Shown one piece after another: positions 1 through 8,120 of a DNA stretch of 45,596 nt (the first letter of the stretch is position 1; each line of letters begins with the position of its first letter). Origin of the DNA: Clostridiales bacterium (GTDB lineage Bacteria > Bacillota > Clostridia > Lachnospirales > WQUN01); assembly GCA_031269465.1 (NCBI GenBank), contig JAISZB010000031.1:1-45596 (forward strand), read 5' to 3'. The translations under genes were made by a program, and so were the position numbers. The notes under the pieces were generated by a model that was not told the origin of the DNA, did no database searches, and was given only the letters and a program-made list of their open reading frames with translations.

Positions 1-19
1 ATACTGCTTTTCATATAAA

Positions 20-119
20 CCCCTATGAAGCTTCGCTTCACCACTAAGGATGAAAATATTAAGCCATTTGTGTGTTTGAGGCATGGACAAATGTCCATAA
101 AATGTATTTTCGTACTAAA
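20..119 (+). mobile_element. 100-bp derivative of an IS110-family element
   Basis: The left 40 bp nearly match the left end of the 1.14-kb IS110-like element at 23130, starting CCCCTATGA and running through CACCACTAAGGATGAAAA. The right end, TTTCGTACTAAA, is identical to that element's right end. Both sit at the same point in a PAL left arm. The interior has no coding content but contains a small palindrome, ATGGACA/TGTCCAT. It is best read as an internally deleted, non-autonomous relative. Confidence 0.6.
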
Positions 120-205
120 TACTCTTTTTTGGAGCTTGATTATACAGCGAGTGCAAAATGCCGGTGTCGGCATTTCGTACCACTCAATGGATAATCAACA
201 AAAAA

Positions 206-316
206 GGTGATAGTCGCAACAATCATTGATTGACAATATCAGCAAACTTTGAAATTTAACTGTAGATATGCTATCTATATCTCATCGGTAAATCAATGAC
301 AATTGCGACTATCACC
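206..316. mobile_element. 111-bp MITE with 14-bp perfect terminal inverted repeats
   Basis: The ends are GGTGATAGTCGCAA and TTGCGACTATCACC, perfect inverted repeats, with imperfect complementarity continuing to about 29 bp. The element is flanked by an exact 8-bp direct repeat, ACAAAAAA (198-205 and 317-324), which fits target duplication. Removing the insert and one repeat restores the normal PAL arm apart from one base. It has no coding capacity, so it would depend on a transposase elsewhere. Confidence 0.8.
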
Positions 317-540
317 ACAAAAAAGAAACATTTGATGAAAAGCGGTATAACCTTCAACTCTCCAGTCTCTGATGTGATTGCTGAAAAAACCTATAATCGC
401 TTCCATGCCGAAGCCGAAGATAAGCGACACGCTGCTTGAAACCGAAAGGCAAGCCATTCGCAGAGCTGATTCTGACGATTGGCATTTTCCCCGAGCACCT
501 CTCCCAGACAGAAAGGGTGTGCAGCGAACAGGATTTAGCC

Positions 541-592
541 TTTTTTGGATCATTTCTGTTGAGTGGCCGCACTCTATAGGCAAGCTCCAAAA
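541..592 (-). repeat. Decayed, shortened PAL copy
   Basis: TTTTTTGGAT, GAGTGG, GCACTC and CAAGCTCCAAAA occur in the order of a minus-orientation PAL copy, but the core and outer ends are missing or mutated. This suggests old copies decay by internal deletion. Confidence 0.45.
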
Positions 593-625
593 TTTCAGTG
601 TTAAGTGATTCGACTGTTCTTTATA

Positions 626-1495
626 TTAATCCCAATTTATTCCACTGTATTTTCTAAAGCCTTCCATGCTTAGCCTTATTGATTCCATTTCACTCGGAAG
701 CTGGGTAAAATCCTGCTCAAGAATTATATATTCCGCAGCTCCTATCTCATTTGCCTTGTCTATGATCGCCTGAATTTCCATAATCCCCGTTCCAATCTCG
801 GCGAAGTCTTCAGCAGAAACGGCCTCTGGACGAAAGTCTCCCCGAAGCCCGAGCTGCTGCTCCCTTTGTTGAATCCTGAAGATGTTGACGGGAGACTTGG
901 TGGTCTTTGACATGTCTTTTTGATGCAGCAGCATGATCCTGTCCTTGTACCTGGATATAAGCTCTATCGGATCTACTCCTGCGCGAAAAGCCCAGAAGGT
1001 GTCAAGTTCAAAGCTGACAAGGGCAGGATCCGTCCTTTCCATCAAAAAATCCATGATGAGCTTTCCTCCGATAGTCTGGAACTCATGAGTGTGGTTGTGA
1101 TAAATGAATCTTAATCCTTCGGATTTTAAGATCTGGCCGATTCGATTGAACTTCTCGCACTTTAAGAAGAGATCCTCAAGCCCGTTGAATGTCTCCATAG
1201 GATCTACTATGTTCTTGTTGCCTATCGCGAGATTGTAATCGATTATCTCCCCCAAAGCCGATTCGTGAAGAGGGTGTATGTGGGCGCTTGCAATCTTCGC
1301 GCCTGCATTTTCCAGAATTATCTTAAGCTCTTTGGATGAAATCCCGAATCCCAGTCCGGGATCTTTTTCGGCGCTGTGGTTTGCCGCTTCCAGATTCCTG
1401 TAGCCTGTTTCTGCAACCTTTTTAATGGTTTTCGCAGGATCCTCCGCCAGGGAGTTTCTGACTGAGTATAGCTGGATGCCTGATTTAAGAGGCAT
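626..1495 (-). CDS. Sugar phosphate isomerase/epimerase-like TIM-barrel protein
   Basis: A protein of about 289 residues of the xylose-isomerase-like / AP-endonuclease-2 superfamily (IolE, YcjR and Hyi-type enzymes), which epimerise or isomerise sugars and keto-sugars at a divalent metal. Visible motifs are the N-terminal GIQLYSVRN strand, HNHTHEF in mid-protein, FELDTFWAFRAGVDP, LHQKDM and a C-terminal EYIILEQD. These supply the acidic and His residues typical of the metal site. The start at MPLKSG is preferred because AGAAGATGA lies ahead of it; an upstream ATG at 1513 has no ribosome-binding site. It follows the methyltransferase gene by about 33 bp on the same strand, so the two may be cotranscribed. 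The substrate cannot be told from sequence. Confidence 0.8.
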   Translation of the reverse strand: MPLKSGIQLYSVRNSLAEDPAKTIKKVAETGYRNLEAANHSAEKDPGLGFGISSKELKIILENAGAKIASAHIHPLHESALGEIIDYNLAIGNKNIVDPMETFNGLEDLFLKCEKFNRIGQILKSEGLRFIYHNHTHEFQTIGGKLIMDFLMERTDPALVSFELDTFWAFRAGVDPIELISRYKDRIMLLHQKDMSKTTKSPVNIFRIQQREQQLGLRGDFRPEAVSAEDFAEIGTGIMEIQAIIDKANEIGAAEYIILEQDFTQLPSEMESIRLSMEGFRKYSGINWD

Positions 1496-1528
1496 GCGTT
1501 CATCTTCTTTCATAGCGAGATTTTAAAT

Positions 1529-2290
1529 CTATAGCTTTCCTAGAACAACAAGGGTTTTGTATTCATAAGTTACGAATCCGCTTTTTTGATGCTTGCTGAA
1601 GATTTCCTCGAGCGACGCCTTAAGCGGCTCATAATGAGGATGTCCTTCAACCGGAGCATAAGAGCTTGAGAGGGCTCTTCCCCAGAGGCCTTCGAAATTA
1701 ATGGGCGCGCTCCAAGCTAAGAGCCTGGACGTGAAATTTCCGTCAAAGAATAGTTCAAATTGCTTGAGATTCGTTAGATCATGATGATGTTTGGGGTAAT
1801 CCCCTGAATAGATATCGGCTGCGTCCAAATAGGATCTCATGAAATCAGAAGCGCAAGCATCCGCTTGGTTCCATATAAGCGCGGCAACTCCAGCTGATGT
1901 TGATATCCTCCTGAATTCCTTCTTGCATTTTTCTTTGTCAAACCAGTGGAATGCTTGAGCTGCAACGATAAGCGCCGCGAAATTGTCCGGAAGAGTCGTC
2001 TCTTCTGCAGACGCGCAAACAGAATGGAAATTAGGAAATTTAGAAAGCTCAGCTTCTGCTTCACAACGCATCATTGGATTCGGCTCTACGGCATAAATCT
2101 GCCTTCCTGATGGCAGAAGCATCTTTGTGAGCTTGCCCGTGCCTGATCCTATGTCAGCCGCTGGGCCATCCTCAGAGCTTTCGAGAATAAGCCTTACTGC
2201 CTCATCAGGATAATCAGGCCGATGCCTCGCATATACTTTCGCTCGGTCAGAGAAGCGCTCCTTGCTGTCTGTGGCATCCATATGCATCAA
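1529..2290 (-). CDS. Class I SAM-dependent methyltransferase
   Basis: A 253-residue methyltransferase. Motif I reads DIGSGTGKLTKML (SAM-binding glycine loop, near residue 46) and is followed by the acidic AVEPNPMM strand. AQAFHWFD further on is typical of the methyltransferase-11 group that includes yeast TMT1-like and YafE-like enzymes. The N-terminal segment with FSDRAKVYARHRPDYP is characteristic of the same group. Target unknown. Several start codons lie close together (TTG, ATG, ATG) behind AAAGGATT, so the N-terminus is uncertain by up to three residues. The isomerase-like gene follows directly. Confidence 0.8.
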   Translation of the reverse strand: MMHMDATDSKERFSDRAKVYARHRPDYPDEAVRLILESSEDGPAADIGSGTGKLTKMLLPSGRQIYAVEPNPMMRCEAEAELSKFPNFHSVCASAEETTLPDNFAALIVAAQAFHWFDKEKCKKEFRRISTSAGVAALIWNQADACASDFMRSYLDAADIYSGDYPKHHHDLTNLKQFELFFDGNFTSRLLAWSAPINFEGLWGRALSSSYAPVEGHPHYEPLKASLEEIFSKHQKSGFVTYEYKTLVVLGKL

Positions 2291-2629
2291 TCCAATCCTT
2301 TCATTTTGGTCATTCTAGCACGAGCGCCATTGATTGTAAAGCGCTCAGGCGCGGGTATATGAAAGCGCTGAATATAAGATTCTCATATATGCCGAATTGC
2401 AGTCAGATCCACCTTTTTTGATGCTTATCCTCTTTCAAGATAAGAAATACCGATATCAATCGCGCTAGCTTTACAGACAAGCCGCAAAATAGGAGGATTG
2501 AATGCGCGTCAGTTGTAATTTACAAGCGCAAAAGCCCCCAAAGCCCTTAAAAGGGCCATGAGGGCTTCTATATGCGCATGCTGATCGAGGATCGGCATAA
2601 ATGAGGGAAAAGGAAAGAGATTTCATATC

Positions 2630-2758
2630 TATACCGCTTTTCATCAAATGTTCCTTTTTTTGTTGACTGTCCATTGAGTGGTGCGATTTATATCGGCATT
2701 TCGCACTCGCAGTATAATCAAGCTCCAAAAAAGGTTATTTTATATGAAAATCAGTATA
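2630..2758 (-). repeat. PAL repeat, copy 2 (forward core)
   Basis: 129 bp in minus orientation from TATACCGCTTTTCATC to GAAAATCAGTATA. The GGAGCTTGA box is intact in the left arm but shortened to TTGTTGA in the right arm. The core reads forward on the minus strand. It lies between the methyltransferase start and the structured segment at 2818-2920; the rest of 2291-2980 has no gene. Confidence 0.9.
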
Positions 2759-2817
2759 CGTAGAAGGAATCAGCTGCATAATCGCTTTCCTTTTCCTCTA
2801 ACTCTAGCAAGGAGGAA

Positions 2818-2920
2818 TCACTGCCATCAAGGCAAGAACCCCTAAATGAGAAACGGCGGAATAAAGGGGTTTGCGGATAATTAGAGTCTAAGGCTTTTAA
2901 GGCCGCCCCAATGGCAGTGA
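2818..2920. ncRNA. Candidate structured RNA with nested pseudoknot
   Basis: A 10-bp perfect closing stem (TCACTGCCAT at 2818-2827 with ATGGCAGTGA at 2911-2920) encloses a 7-bp hairpin (AACCCCT 2837-2843 with AGGGGTT 2865-2871). The loop of that hairpin contains GGCGG (2855-2859), which can pair with CCGCC (2903-2907) downstream as a pseudoknot. It lies 60 bp beyond the rubrerythrin stop. No known riboswitch consensus was recognised, and the strand is undecided. It could also be a small transposable palindrome, though no target duplication is seen. Confidence 0.35.
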
Positions 2921-2980
2921 CAACGAAATGAAAAAAGAAGCTATTGCGTTAATTAGACCGCTTTTATAGAGCAGGCGGTT

Positions 2981-3523
2981 TCACTTGAAGTATCTATTTA
3001 AAAGACCTTCGAAAGCTTTGCCATGGCGAGCTTCGTCCTTGCACATTTCATGTACTGTGTCATGAATGGCGTCGTATCCGAGCTGTTTGGCGCGAGTTGC
3101 GATTTCTTTCTTTCCGGCGGTGGCGCCGAACTCGGCCTCAACTCTCAGCTCAAGGTTTTTCTTTGTATCAGGGTGAACCACTTCGCCAAGAAGCTCAGCG
3201 AATTTAGCGGCATGCTCGGCTTCTTCCCAAGCAATGCGCTTGTAGGCTTCGCCTACCTCAGGATAGCCCTCACGGTCGGCCTGCCTGCTCATAGCAAGGT
3301 ACATGCCGACTTCTGAACACTCGCCCAAAAAGTGAGCCCTGAGGCCTTCCAGAACAGCAGCGTCTACATCCTTGGCAACTCCAATGCGATGCTCATCAGC
3401 CCATACTCTTTCTTCAGCTTTCTGAAGAACGAATTTGGAAGCGGGAACACCGCACTGAGGACACTTTTCAGGAGGCGTGTCGCCTTCATGGACATAACCG
3501 CATATCGAACAGATATATTTCAT
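2981..3523 (-). CDS. Reverse rubrerythrin (rubredoxin domain first)
   Basis: 180 residues. The N-terminal rubredoxin-type iron site has C5, C8, C21 and C24 (CSICGY and CPQCGV). A ferritin-like di-iron domain follows with the ligand-bearing helices [24 protein letters not shown] and DEARHGKAF. Rubrerythrins reduce hydrogen peroxide to water in the cytoplasm of anaerobes; the rubredoxin-first arrangement is the 'reverse' type known from Clostridium, where it is repressed by PerR. The start has a strong site, AAAGGAG, eight bases upstream. A PerR-type regulator lies 450 bp upstream on the same strand, which fits one peroxide-response unit. Confidence 0.93.
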   Translation of the reverse strand: MKYICSICGYVHEGDTPPEKCPQCGVPASKFVLQKAEERVWADEHRIGVAKDVDAAVLEGLRAHFLGECSEVGMYLAMSRQADREGYPEVGEAYKRIAWEEAEHAAKFAELLGEVVHPDTKKNLELRVEAEFGATAGKKEIATRAKQLGYDAIHDTVHEMCKDEARHGKAFEGLLNRYFK

Positions 3524-3974
3524 AATTATACACTCCTTTGTATTGTCCAGCCGGCTTGGCGCCGGCGATTAAGTTGTCGCGAAGCGCGCTTAGGCCGCCG
3601 CGCGCATGCGCTTTTTGGCGCTTTGCAATATCTTGAACATGGATTTTAGAAGCGGAAGGCAGACGCAGCTGAACTCGAGTTGCCCAGGGCGTGTTTGAAA
3701 ATCCATAAGTGGGGATTGCGCCTTGAATTCATGGGGCAAGCGCTTCAAACGCGGCAAGGAGGCGCCATAGTTCGAATCCTCAATCCGTAAAGAGCTTGCG
3801 CGCAGGCATAGATGGATGGACATGCATGCCCTTTTGCATTTAAACGAATTCAAAGTGCAACCCCATATAGAGGAAATTGCAAACACGCCTCAACAAAGGC
3901 AATTAAACCCTCATAGAGCTTTTCCTGAGTTCGCGCTTTTCAAAGCCGGGACTCAGCCGGTTAGAGAGCTTACA
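3524..3974. other. Intergenic region between perR and rubrerythrin
   Basis: About 450 bp, GC-rich near 3550-3610 with short inverted segments such as CCGGCTTGGCGCCGG. Only the rubrerythrin ribosome-binding site is clear. A 98-codon minus-strand frame at 3590-3886 shows no recognisable protein features and was not accepted. Confidence 0.5.
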
Positions 3975-4436
3975 TCAAGCTTTCTTGCTTGAAAGCTTGC
4001 TCGATGAGCTAATGTTTTGGGCATCCAGAAGAATTGAGCATTTTGGGCAGATGCCCCAAATGCGAAGATCTTTCTTCTGTACGTAAAAACCTTCCAGGCT
4101 TGTGCAATCAAAGTCAGGCAAATCGAAGTCGTAAATCTCCCCGCATTCCCTGCACTGAAAATGGGCATGCTCTCTGGGGTTGCTGTCGTAGTGTACTCCT
4201 GGGCCGTTCATTCCAAGAAACTGGATGAGCCCCGCTTCCTGAAAGGTGGATACTGTGTTGTATACAGAGGCTTGCGACAGCGTAGGCATTACTTCTCTCA
4301 AATCAGTATAAATCTGATCAGCTGTGGGGTGGCTGTGCTCTTCAAGGTAGTTGAGTATCAGAAGCCTCACGTAGGAAGGACGTATGCCTGATTCTTTGAT
4401 GCGATTCAATAAGTCTTGATCATTGATAGCTTTCAT
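3975..4436 (-). CDS. perR: PerR-type Fur-family peroxide regulator
   Basis: 153 residues: a winged-helix DNA-binding domain (about 1-80, with TLSQASVYNTVSTFQEAG as recognition region) and a metal-binding dimerisation domain. The regulatory metal ligands of Bacillus PerR (H37, D85, H91, H93, D104) are all present one position earlier, as H36, D84, H90, H92 and D103. The Asp at 103 favours PerR over Fur. The structural zinc site is C95-C98 and C130-C133. PerR senses peroxide by iron-catalysed histidine oxidation and then releases its targets. AGAGGT precedes the start. A PerR-like box overlaps its promoter, and a likely target, rubrerythrin, is next downstream. Confidence 0.9.
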   Translation of the reverse strand: MKAINDQDLLNRIKESGIRPSYVRLLILNYLEEHSHPTADQIYTDLREVMPTLSQASVYNTVSTFQEAGLIQFLGMNGPGVHYDSNPREHAHFQCRECGEIYDFDLPDFDCTSLEGFYVQKKDLRIWGICPKCSILLDAQNISSSSKLSSKKA

Positions 4437-4453
4437 TTAGACCTCTTATAAAT

Positions 4454-4501
4454 TTAGAATAATTACATTATCAGTATATCAAGGCAGTTAAACTTTGTCA
4501 A
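4454..4501 (-). promoter_or_regulatory. perR promoter with overlapping PerR-like box
   Basis: On the minus strand, TTGACA (4496-4501) is followed after exactly 17 bp by TATACT (4473-4478), a near-consensus sigma-A promoter. Immediately past the -10 lies TTAGAATAATTACAT (4454-4468), matching the 7-1-7 PerR box TTATAATNATTATAA at 11 of 14 positions. This points to autorepression. Confidence 0.7.
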
Positions 4502-4708
4502 CAATTATTTTGGATGTAACATAAATGTAATAATTGCCAGGCTTCAAAACAGCGTCCCTTTAAGTTCACATTAAGTCGGTACATTTGATCGAAGCATAAA
4601 TCCGCGCGGTTGCAATGATGCGCTTAGGAACGCTCCAATCTTGAAGCTGTGGCAAAGAAGAGGTTAAACATGCTCCAAAATCTATGGATATGACAGAAAA
4701 TCGGCATA

Positions 4709-5944
4709 TCAGCGCCTATTTACGAGGACTACTGAGAGATCATTGACATTTGTGCCGGTAGGTCCGGTTTTTATAAGTCCGTCTATTGCGCCGAGGGCTT
4801 CGTAGGAGTTGTTGTCGGCTAAATATGAGAACAAGTCAATGCCCTTCTCCTTGAGCCTTTCCATGGCGCCTCCGTCAACGAAGCCTCCAGCCGCGTCTGT
4901 AGGGCCGTCTGTTCCATCTGAACCCACAGAGAAGATGCAGACGCCGTCAAGTCCGGAAATGCCAGCTGCGGCGCTAAGCGCCAGCTCTTGATTCCTTCCG
5001 CCCAAGCCTTTCCCCTTAATCTCTACTACGGTCTCCCCGCCTGCTATAAAGGCCAGGCTTTTGGCGCTTTTGGCATGGTGCCGGGCAATTGCTGAAAGAA
5101 AGCTTCCCGCGTCTCTTGCGGAACAGGTCAAAGACGCTGTGAGTATAAAAGGATCGTAGCCTAGCTCGACGCATTTAAGGCTTGCAGCATTGCAAAGCTG
5201 AGATACGCTTCCTGTGATTGCCGCAGTGACGTTTTCAAGTTTCTTGGGCGTCTCTTTGCGAAATAGAGACATTGTCTCATCATTCGCTTTGAGTTTATAT
5301 TTCTTGGCGATTGCAAGGGCTTGGCTTGAAGTGGAGCTGTCAGGATAAGCGGGGCCAGACGCTATCATATCAAGAGGATCTCCTATTATGTCAGAAAGAA
5401 CGATGGAAAAAACTTGGGCGGGTTCACAGAGCTTGGCAAATCTCCCCCCTTTGACGGCGGAAATCCTCTTTCTGATCGTGTTAATCTCAACTATGTCGGC
5501 GCCCTTTGACAAAAGCTGCTGGGTGAGGCTTTTAAGCTCCTCTAGGGGTACCAGCGGGCATTCGAATAATGAGGATCCTCCTCCGGAGATCAGAAAAAGC
5601 ACGGCGTCATCGGAGGAGAGATTCTTGACGGCCTCCATCGCGGCCTTCGTGGCAAGGACGGAGTTTTCATCCGGAACGGGATGGCCTGCCTCAAAAATCT
5701 GGATTCCCGGCAACTCGCCTTCCGAGTGGCCGTATTTCGTAGAAACAACGCCGTGTGAAATTCTGCCTGGAAGTTCCAGGCAGGCGGTTCTTGCCATCTG
5801 CCAAGCGGCTTTTCCTATGGCTATTAGGACGAGCTTCCCGCTGGGAAAGCCTGCGAGCTTCACCGCGCTTGCGACAGCCGCGTCAGGCTTGGCGGCGGCT
5901 ATTGCTGAGGAAATGATTTTTTCAGCGTCTTCACGCAAAGACAT
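4709..5944 (-). CDS. Glycerate 2-kinase, type-2 (MOFRL family)
   Basis: A 411-residue enzyme of the GckA/TtuD family, which phosphorylates D-glycerate with ATP in the cytoplasm and links serine, glyoxylate or sugar-acid breakdown to glycolysis. Visible features are the N-terminal nucleotide-binding glycine region, LISGGGSSLFE, IVLSDIIGDPLDMIASGPAYPDSS, and a C-terminal MOFRL domain with FIAGGETVVEIKGKGLGGRNQELAL and SVGSDGTDGPTDAAGG. Length is normal. AAAAGGAGACGC gives a strong ribosome-binding site. Some relatives were once annotated hydroxypyruvate reductase, but the motifs fit the kinase. It stands alone, so its pathway is not shown by context. Confidence 0.88.
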   Translation of the reverse strand: MSLREDAEKIISSAIAAAKPDAAVASAVKLAGFPSGKLVLIAIGKAAWQMARTACLELPGRISHGVVSTKYGHSEGELPGIQIFEAGHPVPDENSVLATKAAMEAVKNLSSDDAVLFLISGGGSSLFECPLVPLEELKSLTQQLLSKGADIVEINTIRKRISAVKGGRFAKLCEPAQVFSIVLSDIIGDPLDMIASGPAYPDSSTSSQALAIAKKYKLKANDETMSLFRKETPKKLENVTAAITGSVSQLCNAASLKCVELGYDPFILTASLTCSARDAGSFLSAIARHHAKSAKSLAFIAGGETVVEIKGKGLGGRNQELALSAAAGISGLDGVCIFSVGSDGTDGPTDAAGGFVDGGAMERLKEKGIDLFSYLADNNSYEALGAIDGLIKTGPTGTNVNDLSVVLVNRR

Positions 5945-5988
5945 GTGAGCGTCTCCTTTTGAGTTAATGATCTGCAGTCCAACTCACT

Positions 5989-6120
5989 GATATTGCTTTT
6001 CATAGAAAACTGCCTTTTTTGGAGCTTGATTATACAGCGAGCGCAAAATGCCTATATCAGTCGCACTATTCAATGGACAGTCAAGCTCCAATAAATGAAC
6101 ATTTGATGAAAAGCGGTATA
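5989..6120 (+). repeat. PAL repeat, copy 3 (forward core)
   Basis: 132 bp, left end GATATTGCTTTTCAT (two changes), right end GAAAAGCGGTATA. The core has GCCTATAT instead of GCCGATAT. Confidence 0.9.
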
Positions 6121-6215
6121 GCTGGATTATCCATTGAAGCGTACAATTCCAGCTCCAATATCGGAGCTTTCCAATGGGAATCGGCTCATGAGCTGATTAA
6201 GGGCTTATATGCCAT

Positions 6216-6341
6216 TATACTGATTTGCATCTGAATTGCCCAGCTTTGAATTGCGGTTGGAGCGAAAGCCCGATATCAGCCGCGCTTTGAAAGCGGATAA
6301 TCAAGCTCTAAACCAGGTGCATTCAGCTGCAAATCAGTATA
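6216..6341. repeat. Divergent PAL subfamily with 14-bp perfect terminal repeats
   Basis: 126 bp bounded by TATACTGATTTGCA and TGCAAATCAGTATA. The inner part keeps CCGATATCAG, GATAATCAAGCTC and AACCAGG but differs elsewhere, so it is a sister family rather than a decayed main copy. Single ends of this type (GATTTGCAGTC and its complement) also occur near 2395, 13500, 16950 and 24405. Confidence 0.65.
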
Positions 6342-6357
6342 TTTGCGTATAAGATCC

Positions 6358-7953
6358 CTATATCTTGAGGATATCCATAATCTTTATTATCTTGGCGCCC
6401 ATCGGCACTGATTTCAGATCGGAGCGGATGATGCCCTTGAGCAAGAGCATTGAGACAAAGTAGATTCCGATGCCTGCTACTACCGCAATCAGGGTGCTCA
6501 AGGCGTTAATTGACCAAAGATAGTATGAGGTGTAGTAGAAGATATAGCATGCGACGCCCATTATAGCGGAACCCAGCAGGGGCTTTAAAAGGGCGCCTGA
6601 GAAATCCAGCTTGATCTTCGTATATTTTTTAAGAAATATAATGTCAATGACGGAAGCCGCCATATAGCATGCCATTGTGCTTATCACCGCCCCCACCACG
6701 TTAATGGCAGGATTTGATATAAGCAGGTAATTAAGCGGTATTTTGATGATGGATCCGACTACTGCCCCGTATACTGGAATTCTGACCCTGCCCATTCCCT
6801 GGAGCATGCCGGTGGCTATTTGAGCCAGCGCCAGGAATATGATTCCGGCGGCGCCCCACTGCAGGAGAATCCCGCCCTCTGACGCGTTGGGGAAGAGCAG
6901 GCGTATAACCTGATCTCCAAGTACGCTGAGCCCTACTGCCGCTGGTATGGAAATAAGCATGGAAAGCCTTATGCCCATATTTATCTTGCTGTTTAGAGCC
7001 GCTTTCTCGCCTTTGGCGTTTGAAGAGGCAATGCTTGGTATAACAGCTGCGGCCATAGCTGTTGAAATGGATACCGGCAAAGTTACAAGCACTATGTACT
7101 TTCCGGAAAATTGGCCGAACATCTGAGATATTTGGACGTCATCAAAGGCGCCCGAGGCTTTGAGGCATTTTGATATCATCAAAGTGTCAATGAGGTTTGA
7201 GTAGCTTAGAATTGCGGTGCCCAGTATTATGGGAAGCGCAGTCTTCAGAACCTCTGCGGCTATTGACTTGTTGCTTTGCTTCTGCCTTGGAGCATGCAAA
7301 GCTCTCTTTCGTATTCTTGGGACGGCGATGTAATAAATGGCCCCTACGGCGAAGAGTCCCGCAAGAGCGCCGATGCCTGTGCCGGCGGTACCGCCGGCCG
7401 CGGCAAACTCGACTCCCTTGGAAAAAAGCGCATAGGCTAAAATCACGCTGAAGACGGCGTTGAAAATTTGTTCCATTATTTGGGATACAGCGGTTGGGAC
7501 GGTGTTGTTCATGCCTTGGAAATAGCCCCTGAAAACTGCCATGACGCCTACAATGACAAGAGTCGGTGAGAGAGCTATCAGGGAGTAGTAGCTCAAAGGC
7601 TGCTCTACGAGCACGGATAAGAACCTGGCTCCGAAAAAAACCACCAAGCCGCAGAAGATGCCGGCAATGGCCGCTATAAGGAGAGCGCATCGGAAAACGG
7701 CGTGAGCGTCGCGATAGCGCTTCAGGGCTATGCGCTCTGATACCATCTTTGATATGGCGGCGGGAAGGCCCGCTGAGCTCAAGATGAAGAAAAATGTGTA
7801 TATCTGATAGCCTGCGTTGTAATAGGCATTGCCTTCATCTCCGATGAGGTTGGTGAGCGGCAGCCTGTATAAAAAACCTACGAATCTTACTATTATTGAT
7901 GCGCCGGCCAGTATGGCGGCTTGCTTTACAAAGGCGCTGCTCCCGCGCTCCAT
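6358..7953 (-). CDS. MurJ/SpoVB-type lipid-linked precursor flippase
   Basis: A 531-residue, highly hydrophobic polytopic membrane protein (roughly 14 helices expected) of the MOP superfamily. The start MERGSSAFVKQAAILAGASIIV followed by RFVGFLYRLPL, the stretch YNAGYQIYTFFFILSSAGLPAAISKMVSER, and the mid-protein cytoplasmic loop are those of Bacillus YtgP (MurJ) and SpoVB. These move lipid II or similar undecaprenyl-linked precursors outward across the membrane. The two cannot be separated here; no sporulation gene is adjacent. AGGAG precedes the start. It lies 167 bp after typA on the same strand; the gap holds three ATGCGCGT-like motifs. Confidence 0.82.
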   Translation of the reverse strand: MERGSSAFVKQAAILAGASIIVRFVGFLYRLPLTNLIGDEGNAYYNAGYQIYTFFFILSSAGLPAAISKMVSERIALKRYRDAHAVFRCALLIAAIAGIFCGLVVFFGARFLSVLVEQPLSYYSLIALSPTLVIVGVMAVFRGYFQGMNNTVPTAVSQIMEQIFNAVFSVILAYALFSKGVEFAAAGGTAGTGIGALAGLFAVGAIYYIAVPRIRKRALHAPRQKQSNKSIAAEVLKTALPIILGTAILSYSNLIDTLMISKCLKASGAFDDVQISQMFGQFSGKYIVLVTLPVSISTAMAAAVIPSIASSNAKGEKAALNSKINMGIRLSMLISIPAAVGLSVLGDQVIRLLFPNASEGGILLQWGAAGIIFLALAQIATGMLQGMGRVRIPVYGAVVGSIIKIPLNYLLISNPAINVVGAVISTMACYMAASVIDIIFLKKYTKIKLDFSGALLKPLLGSAIMGVACYIFYYTSYYLWSINALSTLIAVVAGIGIYFVSMLLLKGIIRSDLKSVPMGAKIIKIMDILKI

Positions 7954-8120
7954 AGTTCACATCTCCTGCGGCGGCCGCCCGTAGAGCTTTGCAATTGGCC
8001 TGCGGGCAGAAATTTTTATCTAATGCGCATGTTGCGAGTTTAATGCGCGTGCCGCGCATCAAAATGCGCGTAAATAGTGAGCCGAATTAACATATTTTGC
8101 GATTGAAGCCATATAAAGTC

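Larger units (their letters stand above)
1..349 (+). repeat. PAL palindromic repeat, copy 1, twice interrupted
   Basis: The left arm begins at the window edge with ATACTGCTTTTCAT and the right arm ends ATGAAAAGCGGTATA, the shared PAL termini. Two foreign segments sit inside: an IS110-derived piece (20-119) in the outer left arm and a small MITE (206-316) in the right arm. Between them is the normal left arm and core (about 126-197). The core is self-complementary, with AAATGCCG and CGGCATTT facing each other across four bases. No gene is recognised from 350 to 540. Confidence 0.85.

Noticed and set aside
378..608. 76-codon plus-strand frame and overlapping minus-strand frames near 350-590
   Set aside because: No ribosome-binding site or family motif; part of the stretch is a decayed PAL copy.
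3590..3886. 98-codon minus-strand frame between perR and rubrerythrin
   Set aside because: No start signal, odd composition and no recognisable domain.
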